Shown: positions 52,901 to 61,184, numbered from the stretch's first letter. The stretch is 64,000 nucleotides of DNA from Pararhizobium arenae (GCF_001931685.1 NZ_MOOY01000002.1:310001-374000), one strand, 5' to 3'. Program-made: numbers and translations. Notes: generated by a model from the sequence alone, not told the origin.

Positions 52901-53342
52901 GTATGCCGAGCGCCAGTTCCAGCGCGGCCGACATGATCGAGGCCTCGATCGCAAACAGCATGAAGGTGAAGCTGGCATAGATCAGCGAGGTGATGGTCGA
53001 GCCGATATAGCCGAAGCTCGCGCCGCGGGTGAGCAGATCGATATCGACGCCGTGGCGAATGGCATAACGGGCGATCGGCAGACCGACCACGAGCATCACG
53101 ATGCTGGCAACGATGATGGCGATGATGGCGTTGGTGGTGCCGTAGGAGAGGGTGATCGCACCGCCGATCGCCTCCAGCGCGAGGAAGGAGATGGCGCCGA
53201 TCGCCGTCTGCGAGATGCGCTGCGAGGAAAATTGACGGGCGCTCTTGGCGGTGAAGCGCAGCGCATAGTCTTCCAGCGTCTGGTTGGCGACCCAGCGATT
53301 GTATTCGCGCCGGACCGGAATGATGCGCTGGCGTGCTGTCAT
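49950..53342 (-). CDS. NCS1-transporter-like hybrid sensor histidine kinase
   Basis: Membrane sensor of 1130 residues. Residues about 45-480 form a purine/cytosine permease-like (NCS1) domain with about 12 helices ([20 protein letters not shown] is the usual opening). Residues 503-540 carry eight cysteines in Cys-x2-Cys...Cys-x2-Cys-Cys spacing, a probable metal module. Two more helices follow (about 572-592, 608-630), then a coiled linker, the HisKA His686 (LSHELRTP), the ATP lid region (N804, DTGRGI at 831-836, GLGLGL) and a receiver with Asp972. The C-terminal 90 residues are unassigned. The gene overlaps its response regulator and is divergent from urtA. Sensing urea or a purine is inferred. 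Confidence 0.92.
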   Translation of the reverse strand: MTARQRIIPVRREYNRWVANQTLEDYALRFTAKSARQFSSQRISQTAIGAISFLALEAIGGAITLSYGTTNAIIAIIVASIVMLVVGLPIARYAIRHGVDIDLLTRGASFGYIGSTITSLIYASFTFMLFAIEASIMSAALELALGIPLWIGYIISAVMVIPLVTHGVRLISKFQLITQPFWIILNILPFIFIALADWSKFDLWLAFTGAGHAEGVPGTLAPFSLVEFGAASAVILALMAQIGEQVDFLRFLPPEGQSRLRHRFAVFMAGAGWVVVGAPKLLAGSFLVVLTLSAGVPVSDAADPAHMYLTAFGYMIPSDTAAMLLMAAFVVVSQLKINVMNAYAGSLAWSNFFSRLTHSHPGRVVWLIFNVAIALLLMELGIYTLLEETLGIFSIIAMAWLCTISADLFINKPLGLAPPDIEFKRAHLYDINPVGVGAMTASAVVALAAHFGLFGEVAASLAPYVALIVAFIVSPLIAWGTKGKYYLARRQRHSWTKLSTVTCSICEHPFEHEDMAWCPAYSAPICSLCCSLDSRCHDMCKPHASFNAQTAVVAKTLLPPRIIETLSSRLGRYGIAVVLAVTGIGIILAMIAHQTGSASPETALVVNRTIGVVFFVFSVVAGVVCWFYVLAHDSRLVAEEESSRQNTLLLKEIAAHKKTDAALQYAKETAEAANRAKSRYVVGLSHELRTPLNAVLGYAQILERDETIPAPRQSAIKVIRRSADHLSGLIDGLLDISKIEAGRLQVYSNEINIQDFLDQIADMFRPQAQAKGLSFEHTRAPALPRYVRTDEKRLRQILVNLLSNAIKFTDHGTVRFDVSYRSQVATFTISDTGRGIASADLPRIFEPFQRGEAEHIRPMPGLGLGLTITQLLANTLGGEIAVTSERDKGSTFRVRLMLSAIERPRALAPSVRKIAGYAGARRTIVVVDDNEDHRDLMREVLMPLDFIVLTASGGAECLTLIEGIKPDLFLIDISMPGMNGWQLVSRLREHGQVAPIIMLSANIGDGTASAGDADYNDTLAKPFDIRQLHDKMALHLGLEWTYDDEARPQPPARPSATIRTPGAAHVEELLRLGEIGYIRGIEAKLNDLARIEENQPFTEAARVYVQAFDLAGYAAFLQKVGGNEGRLAGE

Positions 53343-53450
53343 CGGTGACGTCTGTTCCCTTTAAACCTTTGTCACAATGGTCGTAGCACAGATGTTTGCG
53401 AGGCTTAAGGGCGTGACGTTGCGCAAAGCTGCACGTTTCGCCCCGGTACC

Positions 53451-53466
53451 TACGTCAATTGACGTA
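53451..53466. promoter_or_regulatory. Perfect 16-bp palindrome between kinase and urtA
   Basis: TACGTCAATTGACGTA is perfectly symmetric and lies 92 bp before the urtA start and 108 bp before the kinase start. It is a good candidate site for the LuxR-type response regulator or another dimer. A weaker dyad GTTCG-TTAG-CGAAC is at 53494-53507. Confidence 0.6.
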
Positions 53467-53558
53467 TATAGTTTGCGACCCCGCTGCCCGATAGTTCGTT
53501 AGCGAACGGTAAATGTCTCCCAAGAGCCGTCGCCACAAGAACGAGAGGGGTTCATACA

Positions 53559-54848
53559 ATGAAATTCACGTCTCACATCCGCAGCGCGTTTCTCGCCGCT
53601 GCGCTCACCACGACTGCAATCTCCGGCGCCTTTGCAGCCGACGACACCATCAAGGTCGGCGTTCTGCATTCGCTTTCCGGCACCATGGCCATCTCCGAGA
53701 CCACGCTCAAGGATGCCATGCTGATGCTCATCGAAGAGCAGAACAAGAAGGGCGGTCTTCTCGGCAAGAAGCTCGAAGCTGTCGTCGTCGATCCGGCGTC
53801 CGACTGGCCGCTCTTCGCCGAAAAGGCCCGCGAACTGATCTCCGTCAACAAGGTTTCGGCCGTATTCGGTTGCTGGACCTCGTCCTCGCGCAAGTCGGTC
53901 CTGCCGGTCTTCGAAGAGCTGAACTCGATCCTCTTCTACCCGGTCCAGTACGAGGGTGAAGAATCCTCGCGCAACATCTTCTACACCGGTGCCGCGCCGA
54001 ACCAGCAGGCCATCCCGGCTGTCGATTACCTGATGGAAACGGAAGGCGTCGAGCGCTTCGTTCTCGAAGGCACCGACTACGTTTATCCGCGCACCACCAA
54101 CAAGATCCTGGAAGCCTACCTGATCGCCAAGGGCATTCCGAAGGAAGACATCCTCGTCAACTACACGCCGTTCGGCTTCTCCGACTGGCAGACGGAAGTC
54201 GCCAAGATCAAGGAATTCGGCTCCACCGGCAAGAAGACCGCCGTGGTTTCGACCATCAACGGCGACGCCAACGTTCCCTTCTATAAGGAACTCGGCAACC
54301 AGGGCATCAAGGCAACCGATATTCCGGTCGTCGCCTTCTCGGTCGGTGAAGAAGAACTCGCCGGTCTCGACACCAAGCCGCTCGTCGGTCACCTCGCTGC
54401 CTGGAACTACTTCCAGTCCGTCGATGCCGACGTGAACGCCGAGTTCATCAAGCAGTGGCATGCCTTCACCAAGAACGACAAGCGCGTGACCAACGACCCG
54501 ATGGAAGCCGCCTATATCGGCTTCAACGCCTGGGTCAAGGCAGTCGAAGCTGCCGGCACGACCGACACCGATGCCGTGCTCGACACGATCATCGGCACCA
54601 CCGTTCCGAACCTTTCGGGCGGCTACGCCACCGTCATGCCGAACCACCACATCACCAAGCCTGTCCTGATCGGTGAAATCCAGGAAGACGGCCAGTTTGA
54701 AATCGTCCAGGAAACGCCGGCTGTGGTCGGCGACGAATGGTCCGATTATCTGCCGGACTCGAAGGATTTGATCTCCGATTGGCGCAAGCCGATGTCCTGC
54801 GGCAACTTCAACGTTGCCACCGGCAAGTGCGGCGGCAAGGGTTCCTGA
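53559..54848 (+). CDS. urtA: Urea ABC transporter substrate-binding protein UrtA
   Basis: Periplasmic urea-binding protein of 429 residues. The Sec signal (about 1-27, ending AFAA) is followed by DDTIKVGVLHSLSGTMAISETTLKDAMLMLIEEQN. Diagnostic UrtA segments are FGCWTSSSRKSVLPVFEELNSILFYPVQYEGEESSRNIFYTGAAPNQQAIPAVDYL. It is related to LivK but clearly of the urea/amide subgroup. ATG 53559 follows GAGAGGGG. First gene of the urtABCDE operon and divergent from the sensor kinase. Confidence 0.95.
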   Translation: MKFTSHIRSAFLAAALTTTAISGAFAADDTIKVGVLHSLSGTMAISETTLKDAMLMLIEEQNKKGGLLGKKLEAVVVDPASDWPLFAEKARELISVNKVSAVFGCWTSSSRKSVLPVFEELNSILFYPVQYEGEESSRNIFYTGAAPNQQAIPAVDYLMETEGVERFVLEGTDYVYPRTTNKILEAYLIAKGIPKEDILVNYTPFGFSDWQTEVAKIKEFGSTGKKTAVVSTINGDANVPFYKELGNQGIKATDIPVVAFSVGEEELAGLDTKPLVGHLAAWNYFQSVDADVNAEFIKQWHAFTKNDKRVTNDPMEAAYIGFNAWVKAVEAAGTTDTDAVLDTIIGTTVPNLSGGYATVMPNHHITKPVLIGEIQEDGQFEIVQETPAVVGDEWSDYLPDSKDLISDWRKPMSCGNFNVATGKCGGKGS

Positions 54849-54886
54849 GTTCCGGAACAGCTGATTTCATCAAGGCAAGCGTAATG

Positions 54887-54982
54887 CCGAAGCGGTTCTG
54901 AAGGCCGCTTCGGAAATCTTAAGATGACCTATTGATTGCTCATGAACAGCCCTCCGTTCCACTCTCCCACCGGGACGGAGGG
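54887..54982 (+). other. Two hairpins in the 377-bp urtA-urtB gap
   Basis: Hairpin 1 is CCGAAGCGG/CCGCTTCGG (54887-54913) over a 9-base loop, 39 bases after the urtA stop. Hairpin 2 is CCCTCCGT/ACGGAGGG (54950-54982), followed by ATTTTCG. Together they may lower read-through into urtB or stabilise urtA mRNA. The rest of the gap 54849-55225 shows no gene. Confidence 0.65.
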
Positions 54983-55225
54983 ATTTTCGCGGAAGCCCCT
55001 TGATCCGCCGGCACCCGAATGCGCCGGCAACGCCGCTTTCGGCCGGTTGGCACGCTTCCTGCTTCGCAGATGTCGGATGGATAGGTCCGGCCGGCAGGGT
55101 CCGCTCCCCTTCAGATTGAATGGCCGGAATGCGTTGTCGAGTTGAGTGGCAAACGGGCGGAATGCGGAAATCTTAGGCAGCCCAAAAGCGTGTTTCGCCG
55201 AAGGTGCCAACGGAACGGAAAAACC

Positions 55226-56824
55226 ATGTATCGCACGATCCAGATTTTCCTCGTCGCTCTCTGCCTGATCATCAGCGCATTCGCGACCGGTGCGCGGGCT
55301 CAGGAAGACATCCGGCCTTTGGTCGATGCCTTGGGCCAGGGCGGCTTTCCCCAGAAGATTGAAGCCGTGGGCGCGCTTGCTGCGTCCGGCGATCCCAAGG
55401 TCGCCGAAATCCTCGGGCTTTTGAGCGACGGCAAGCTTTTTGCGCCGAAGACCGGCGGTGCCGTGTTCCTCGAAACCGACAGCGGTTATGCCGATGTCCT
55501 GACCGGTGCCCCGGTGACGGACGTGCCGGGCAACCTTCAGAAAATTCGCCTGAACAATGGCCTTCGTGGCGCAATCAGCGCGGCGATGAGCCAGTTGACC
55601 TTGCTGAGCCCGGATCGGGGCGCGCGGTTTGCCGCGGCGCAGGATCTGCTGAAGGAAGCCAATCCCGAGAACCTGGATCTCCTGAATTCTGCCCTTGCAA
55701 AGGAGCAGGATGCCGAGATCAAGGCGACAATGGAGGCGGCCCGCGCGGTTATCCTTTTGAAGACGGATGCGAGCTTCGAAGACAAGGAAGCCGCGATCGC
55801 TACCATCGCAGCGCGGGGCAACCGCGATGCCGTCAACATCCTGAACGCTGCTTTCTCCAGCGCTCCCGCCGATCTGCAGCCGGCCATTCAGGCGCATATC
55901 GACGGCATCAACCAGAAGCTGGCCATCTGGGACGTGGTCCAGAACATCTGGTACGGCCTGTCGCTCGGGTCCGTTCTGTTGCTCGCAGCCATCGGTCTTG
56001 CCATCACCTTCGGCGTCATGGGTGTCATCAACATGGCCCATGGCGAGATGGTCATGCTTGGGGCCTACACGACCTATGTCGTGCAGCAGACGATCAACTC
56101 GGCAGCGCCCGAACTTGCCAATTTCTCGCTCGCCTTCGCGGTGCCGGCCGCCTTTCTCGTAACCGGCCTCATCGGTATCGGCATCGAGCGCGGCATCATC
56201 CGCTGGCTCTATGGCCGCCCGCTGGAAACGCTGCTGGCGACCTGGGGCCTCTCTCTCATCCTGCAGCAGACGATCCGCACCATTTTCGGCCCGACCAACC
56301 GGCAGGTCGACAATCCGAGCTGGATGTCCGGCGCCTTCGATTTCGGCGGCATGTCGATCACCTGGAACCGCATGTGGATCATCGTCTTCTCGATCGCCGT
56401 GTTCTTCGCCCTGCTGCTGCTTTTGAAGCGTTCGAAGTTCGGTCTGCAGATGCGCGCTGTCACCCAGAACCGCCGCATGGCCTCCTCAATGGGTATCCGC
56501 ACGCCCTGGGTCGATGCCTTCACCTTCGGCCTTGGCTCCGGCATCGCCGGCATGGCGGGGGTGGCGCTCAGCCAGATCGATAACGTCTCGCCGAACCTCG
56601 GCCAGAACTACATCATCGACAGCTTCATGGTTGTGGTCTTCGGTGGTGTGGGCAATCTCTGGGGCACGCTGGTCGGCGCCATGACGCTCGGCATCGCCAA
56701 CAAGTTCCTCGAGCCCTATGCCGGCGCCGTGCTCGGCAAGATCCTGATCCTGGTGCTCATCATCCTCTTCATCCAGCGGCGGCCGCGCGGTCTGTTCGCG
56801 CTCAAGGGAAGGGCGGTCGAATAA
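55226..56824 (+). CDS. urtB: Urea ABC transporter permease UrtB
   Basis: Permease of 532 residues. A signal peptide (MYRTIQIFLVALCLIISAFATGARA) and about 210 residues of Ala/Lys-rich periplasmic domain precede the LivH-like membrane core that starts GLSLGSVLLLAAIGLAITFGVMGVINMAHGEMVMLGAY near residue 253. This long N-terminal extension is a UrtB feature. ATG 55226 follows GGAACGGAAAAACC; an in-frame start at 55142 is less likely. It ends one base inside the urtC start. Confidence 0.94.
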   Translation: MYRTIQIFLVALCLIISAFATGARAQEDIRPLVDALGQGGFPQKIEAVGALAASGDPKVAEILGLLSDGKLFAPKTGGAVFLETDSGYADVLTGAPVTDVPGNLQKIRLNNGLRGAISAAMSQLTLLSPDRGARFAAAQDLLKEANPENLDLLNSALAKEQDAEIKATMEAARAVILLKTDASFEDKEAAIATIAARGNRDAVNILNAAFSSAPADLQPAIQAHIDGINQKLAIWDVVQNIWYGLSLGSVLLLAAIGLAITFGVMGVINMAHGEMVMLGAYTTYVVQQTINSAAPELANFSLAFAVPAAFLVTGLIGIGIERGIIRWLYGRPLETLLATWGLSLILQQTIRTIFGPTNRQVDNPSWMSGAFDFGGMSITWNRMWIIVFSIAVFFALLLLLKRSKFGLQMRAVTQNRRMASSMGIRTPWVDAFTFGLGSGIAGMAGVALSQIDNVSPNLGQNYIIDSFMVVVFGGVGNLWGTLVGAMTLGIANKFLEPYAGAVLGKILILVLIILFIQRRPRGLFALKGRAVE

Positions 56825-58020
56825 TGATTACGCAAATGCTGCTCCGCAATCACGACAAGAAGGTACTCTGGTTCGCGCTGGCGATCCTCGCCGCAGCCGT
56901 GCTCGTGCCGCTCTCCAACCTGCTGCTTCCCGCCGGCAATCCCCTGCATGTGCCGGATCATATGGTGCCGCTGCTTGGCAAGTACCTGAGCTATGCGCTG
57001 CTGGCGCTGGCGCTCGATCTCGTCTGGGGCTATTGCGGCATTCTTTCGCTCGGCCACGGTGCGTTCTTCGCGCTCGGCGGTTATGCCATGGGCATGTACC
57101 TGATGCGACAGATCGGTCCGCGTGGCGTCTATGCCAATCCGCTCCTTCCGGACTTCATGGTGTTCCTCAACTGGCAGGAGCTTCCCTGGTACTGGTACGG
57201 CTTCGACCAGTTCTGGTTTGCGGCGCTGATGGTGCTGTTCGTCCCGGGTCTGCTTGCCTTCGTCTTCGGCTGGTTTGCCTTCCGCTCGCGCGTCACCGGT
57301 GTCTATCTTTCGATCATCACACAGGCGATGACCTATGCGCTGCTGCTCGCCTTTTTCCGCAACGAGATGGGCTTTGGCGGCAACAACGGGCTCACCGACT
57401 TCAAGGATATCCTCGGCTTCAACATTCAGGCCGGCGGCACCCGCGCCACGCTCTTTGCGGCAACGGCGATCATGCTGGCGCTGGCACTGCTCCTGAGTTC
57501 GGCCATCGTCAAATCGAAATACGGCAAGGTGCTGGTCGGCGTGCGTGATGCGGAAAGCCGCACCCGCTTCCTCGGTTACCGCGTCGAGAACATGAAGCTC
57601 TTCATCTTCACCGTTTCTGCGATGATGGCCGGCGTTGCCGGCGCGCTCTACGTGCCGCAGGTCGGCATCATCAACCCGGGCGAATTTGCACCTGCCAACT
57701 CGATCGAAGTGGTCATCTGGACCGCTGTCGGTGGGCGCGGCACACTGATCGGCCCGATCATCGGCGCTGTTCTCGTCAACTTCGGCAAGAGCATCTTCAC
57801 TGCCGCTTTCCCGGAATTCTGGCTGTTCGCGCTCGGCGCCCTGTTCGTTGCCACGACGCTGTTCCTGCCGAAGGGTATCGTCGGCACGCTGCAGCAGTTC
57901 GCCAAGGCACGGGATGAGCGCAAGGTCGCGGCCGCCAAGGAACACGCCTACCAAGAGCAGGCCGCCAAATCCGCCGGCGAGGATGGTCTTGCATCGGCCC
58001 ACACCCAGGCTGCGGAGTAA
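56824..58020 (+). CDS. urtC: Urea ABC transporter permease UrtC
   Basis: Second permease of 398 residues, LivM-like. The helix region ALLALALDLVWGYCGILSLGHGAFFALGGYAMGMYLM lies near residue 60, and GVRDAESRTRFLGYRVENMKL is the ATPase-contacting loop. The C-terminal tail (about 365-398) is charged and Ala-rich. It overlaps urtB by one base and precedes urtD by five bases. Confidence 0.94.
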   Translation: MITQMLLRNHDKKVLWFALAILAAAVLVPLSNLLLPAGNPLHVPDHMVPLLGKYLSYALLALALDLVWGYCGILSLGHGAFFALGGYAMGMYLMRQIGPRGVYANPLLPDFMVFLNWQELPWYWYGFDQFWFAALMVLFVPGLLAFVFGWFAFRSRVTGVYLSIITQAMTYALLLAFFRNEMGFGGNNGLTDFKDILGFNIQAGGTRATLFAATAIMLALALLLSSAIVKSKYGKVLVGVRDAESRTRFLGYRVENMKLFIFTVSAMMAGVAGALYVPQVGIINPGEFAPANSIEVVIWTAVGGRGTLIGPIIGAVLVNFGKSIFTAAFPEFWLFALGALFVATTLFLPKGIVGTLQQFAKARDERKVAAAKEHAYQEQAAKSAGEDGLASAHTQAAE

Positions 58021-58025
58021 ATGCG

Positions 58026-58796
58026 ATGACCACTGTAAAACCGGCAGCCCTCAAGACCACCAACAGCATCCTCTATCTCGACGGCGTTTCCGTTTCCTTC
58101 GATGGCTTCAAGGCGCTGAACTCGCTTTCCTTCGTGGTCGAGCCCGGCGAGCTTCGCGCTATCATCGGCCCGAATGGCGCCGGCAAGACGACGATGATGG
58201 ACATCATCACCGGAAAGACCCGGCCGGACGAGGGCATCGTCTATTTCAACGGCGAGGTGGACCTTACCCAGAAGGACGAGGCCGACATCGCCCAGCTCGG
58301 CATCGGCCGCAAGTTCCAGAAGCCGACGGTGTTCGAAAGCCATACGGTGTGGGACAACATCGAACTGGCGCTGAACCGCAAGCGCGGCGTCTTCGCCACC
58401 CTGTTCTACAAGCTGACACCGGAGGATAAGGCCCGCATCGAGGAAATCCTCGAAACCGTGCGCATGACCGCCCGCAAGGACGATCTCGCCGCCAATCTTT
58501 CCCATGGCCAGAAGCAGTGGCTGGAAATCGGCATGCTGCTGGCGCAAGAGCCGAAGCTGTTGCTGGTCGACGAGCCGGTGGCCGGCATGACGGATGCGGA
58601 AACGACGGAGACGGCGGTGCTGTTGAAGGAGATCGCCAAGACCCGCTCCGTCGTCGTCGTCGAGCACGACATGGGCTTCATCCGCGATCTCGGGGTGAAG
58701 GTGACGTGCCTTGCGGAAGGCTCGGTGCTTGCCGAAGGTTCGATCGATTTCGTCAGCTCCGATCCCAAGGTGATCGAGAATTATTTGGGGCGGTAA
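58026..58796 (+). CDS. urtD: Urea ABC transporter ATP-binding protein UrtD
   Basis: ATPase of 256 residues. Walker A GPNGAGKTT is at about 47-55, the signature is NLSHGQKQWLEIGMLLAQEPKLLLVDEPVAGMTDAE, and the switch His is in VVEHDMGFI. The LSHGQKQWLEIGM signature is typical of UrtD. ATG 58026 is used, although the frame allows another ATG at 58021 in a different frame. It precedes a repeat-filled 249-bp gap to urtE. Confidence 0.94.
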   Translation: MTTVKPAALKTTNSILYLDGVSVSFDGFKALNSLSFVVEPGELRAIIGPNGAGKTTMMDIITGKTRPDEGIVYFNGEVDLTQKDEADIAQLGIGRKFQKPTVFESHTVWDNIELALNRKRGVFATLFYKLTPEDKARIEEILETVRMTARKDDLAANLSHGQKQWLEIGMLLAQEPKLLLVDEPVAGMTDAETTETAVLLKEIAKTRSVVVVEHDMGFIRDLGVKVTCLAEGSVLAEGSIDFVSSDPKVIENYLGR

Positions 58797-58847
58797 AGCG
58801 ATGCGTTACAATGTTTCGATGTTTGCGACGGAGTTTGAGGCGGCTCT

Positions 58848-59013
58848 ACCCCCCTCTGTCGGCTTTGCCGACATCTCCCCCTCAAGGGGGGAGATCGGGA
58901 GCTTGCGGCTCTCGCCGGTTACACTCGCTGACCTCTTGCTGCGTAGAAGCGGCAAAACAGAGGTTCAATCTCCACCCTTGAGGGGGAGATGTCCCGCAGA
59001 GACAGAGGGGGGT
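58848..59013. repeat. Pair of family-B palindromic elements between urtD and urtE
   Basis: Unit 1 (58848-58896) begins ACCCCCCTCTGTCGGC and ends CTCAAGGGGGGAGATCGG. Unit 2 (58968-59013) begins ATCTCCACCCTTGAGG and ends GACAGAGGGGGG. They can pair over about 165 bases. Their position within the operon is like that of the pair at 21883-22023. Confidence 0.75.
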
Positions 59014-59045
59014 ATCCCCGCCGCATACACAAAAGGAGCCACCCG

Positions 59046-59741
59046 ATGCTGACCGTCGACAACATCAATCTCCACTACGGCGCGGCGCAGGCTCTTCGCG
59101 GGGTGTCGATCATGGCGCCCATGGGCAAGATCACCTGTGTTCTCGGTCGCAACGGTGTCGGCAAGACCAGCCTGCTCAGGGCCGTGACCGGCCAAGCCGC
59201 GACCAGCGCCGGCACTATAACCTTCAACGATACGACGCTTAACGGCTTGGCGCCCTATAACCGCGCCAAGCAGGGCATCGGCTTCGTGCCGCAGGGCCGC
59301 GAGATTTTTCCGCTGCTGACGGTCAAGGAAAACCTCGAGACCGGCTATGCCCCGGTGCCGCGAAAGGATCGCTATATCCCGGACGATATCTTCAGCCTGT
59401 TTCCGATCCTGCGCACCATGCTCGGCCGCCGTGGCGGCGACCTCTCGGGTGGCCAGCAGCAGCAGCTTGCCATCGGCCGCGCGCTGGTAACACGCCCGAA
59501 AATCCTCGTGCTCGACGAGCCGACGGAGGGCATCCAGCCCTCGATCATCAAGGATATCGGCCGCGCCATCCAGTATCTGCGCGATTCCACGGGGATGGCG
59601 ATTCTGCTTGTGGAACAATATCTTGACTTCTGCCGAGAGCTTGCCGACCATGTCTACATCATGGATAGGGGCGAGATCGTGCATCAAGGACCGGCCGAAA
59701 CGCTGGATACACCGGAAGCGCGCAGTCACCTGACGGTTTAA
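59046..59741 (+). CDS. urtE: Urea ABC transporter ATP-binding protein UrtE
   Basis: ATPase of 231 residues, LivF-like. Walker A is GRNGVGKTS (Arg and Ser variants usual for UrtE, about 36-44), the signature is [35 protein letters not shown], and the switch region is [12 protein letters not shown] 59046 follows AAAGGAGCCACCC and is preferred over the upstream in-frame start at 58989, which runs through the repeat. Nine bases separate its stop from the ureD start. Confidence 0.94.
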   Translation: MLTVDNINLHYGAAQALRGVSIMAPMGKITCVLGRNGVGKTSLLRAVTGQAATSAGTITFNDTTLNGLAPYNRAKQGIGFVPQGREIFPLLTVKENLETGYAPVPRKDRYIPDDIFSLFPILRTMLGRRGGDLSGGQQQQLAIGRALVTRPKILVLDEPTEGIQPSIIKDIGRAIQYLRDSTGMAILLVEQYLDFCRELADHVYIMDRGEIVHQGPAETLDTPEARSHLTV

Positions 59742-59749
59742 GGTTGAAA

Positions 59750-60577
59750 ATGGCAGAAGCGGCGGCAATCGCTCCGCAAAGGGCATGGGGCAGGGGACGG
59801 CTGACGGCAAAGCCCTTTGCCGGTCGCACCCGCATTTCCGAATTCTATCAGGAAGGCTGCGCCAAGATCCGCCTTCCCGATACCTTCGATCACACGATGG
59901 AGGCCGTGCTGATCAACAGTTCCGGCGGCCTGACCGGTGGTGACTGGATCGGCTGGGAGTTCAAAAGCGGCGAGCAGACGCATCTGACGCTCACCACTCA
60001 GGCCTGTGAAAAAATCTACAAGGCAAGCGCCGGTACGGCGAGCGTTGATACGCGCATCAGTGTTGACGCGGGCGCCACGGTGCACTGGTTGCCACAGGAA
60101 ACGATCCTGTTCGACAATGCTTCGATGTCCCGCAGCCTTGATGTCGATATCGCAGATGATGCCGCGTTTCTGGCCGTGGAGGCCGTGCTTCTCGGCCGCA
60201 AGGCGATGGGCGAGACGATGGAAAACGGCCTGTTCAAGGACCGATGGCGCATCCGCAAGGGTGGCGTGCTGCTGCATGCGGAGAACCTGCGGCTGGCCGA
60301 TGCCGTCGGAACGCTTTCCCGCCGAATTTCCGTTCTTGGCGGGCGGGTGGCCTTTGCCACGCTGTTCTATACGGGGCTGGACTGCGAAGCCCAGCTTGCA
60401 GCGATCCGGCCGCTGATTGGTGCTGCTGGCGGCGCAAGCCGTGTGGAAATCCGCGGCCGGGAAAAGCTCGTCGCCCGTCTCGTGGCGGCGGACGGCTTTG
60501 CCTTGAGAAAAATCCTTATTCCGGTCATTTCTCACTTGCGCAAGGGAGCGTCAGTGCCGAAAGTCTGGACCCTGTAG
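59750..60577 (+). CDS. ureD: Urease accessory protein UreD
   Basis: Urease maturation chaperone of 275 residues (UreD/UreH family), which with UreF and UreG inserts nickel into the apo-urease. [19 protein letters not shown] near residue 22, [11 protein letters not shown] near residue 50 and [11 protein letters not shown] near 81 are typical. The start is ATG 59750; TTG 59744 is an alternative. The gene follows urtE by 8 bases, so urea uptake and urease are co-transcribed. Confidence 0.92.
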   Translation: MAEAAAIAPQRAWGRGRLTAKPFAGRTRISEFYQEGCAKIRLPDTFDHTMEAVLINSSGGLTGGDWIGWEFKSGEQTHLTLTTQACEKIYKASAGTASVDTRISVDAGATVHWLPQETILFDNASMSRSLDVDIADDAAFLAVEAVLLGRKAMGETMENGLFKDRWRIRKGGVLLHAENLRLADAVGTLSRRISVLGGRVAFATLFYTGLDCEAQLAAIRPLIGAAGGASRVEIRGREKLVARLVAADGFALRKILIPVISHLRKGASVPKVWTL

Positions 60578-60603
60578 CCTACAATGAAAACCGGTGGTCA
60601 CGC

Positions 60604-60906
60604 ATGAACCTCACTCCCCGCGAAAAAGACAAGCTCTTGATTTCCATGGCTGCGATGGTCGCGCGCCGGCGGCTGGAGCGTGGCGTCAAGCTCAACCATC
60701 CGGAAGCGATCGCGCTGATCACCGATTATGTCGTGGAAGGCGCGCGCGATGGTCGTTCCGTCGCTGAACTCATGGAAGCCGGCGCCCATGTAATTACCCG
60801 CGAACAGGTGATGGAGGGTATTCCGGAGATGATCCACGACATCCAGATCGAGGCGACTTTCCCGGATGGCACCAAGCTGGTGACCGTTCACGAACCTATT
60901 CGCTGA
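60604..60906 (+). CDS. ureA: Urease gamma subunit
   Basis: Structural gamma subunit of 100 residues, [50 protein letters not shown]-type sequence, which is the standard UreA. It assembles with UreB and UreC. ATG 60604 lies 26 bases after the ureD stop. A DUF1272 gene rather than ureB follows. Confidence 0.95.
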   Translation: MNLTPREKDKLLISMAAMVARRRLERGVKLNHPEAIALITDYVVEGARDGRSVAELMEAGAHVITREQVMEGIPEMIHDIQIEATFPDGTKLVTVHEPIR

Positions 60907-60913
60907 GGCCGCC

Positions 60914-61168
60914 ATGCTTGCCCTTCGACCCAATTGCGAATGCTGCGACAAAGACCTGCCGCCCGGCAGCCGCGAAGCGATGATCTGCAGCTTCGAATGC
61001 ACCTTCTGCCTCGATTGCCTGGAAACCGTGCTCGATGGCCGTTGCCCGAATTGCAGCGGCGAACTGGTGCGCCGGCCGGTCCGGCCCGCATCCAAGCTCG
61101 ATAAATTTCCGGCCTCGACGGAGCGCGTGCTGAAAGCCGAAGGCTGCGCGCCGGTCAAGGCTGCTTGA
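60914..61168 (+). CDS. DUF1272 domain protein, cysteine-rich
   Basis: Protein of 84 residues with the pattern NCECCDKDLPPGSREAMICSFECTFCLDCLETVLDGRCPNCSGELVRRP, containing nine cysteines (Cys-x-Cys-Cys, Cys-x3-Cys-x2-Cys-x2-Cys, Cys-x2-Cys spacing), typical of DUF1272. Such a Zn- or metal-binding cluster between ureA and ureB is notable beside nickel enzyme assembly. The function is unknown; this family is conserved in several proteobacteria, often near urease. Confidence 0.88.
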   Translation: MLALRPNCECCDKDLPPGSREAMICSFECTFCLDCLETVLDGRCPNCSGELVRRPVRPASKLDKFPASTERVLKAEGCAPVKAA

Positions 61169-61184
61169 ATAAAGGAAGATGACG

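Noticed and set aside
52062-53348. 428-residue open frame on + across the NCS1 part of the sensor
   Set aside because: Glu/Asp/Arg/Gly-rich sequence complementary to hydrophobic helices, with no motif.
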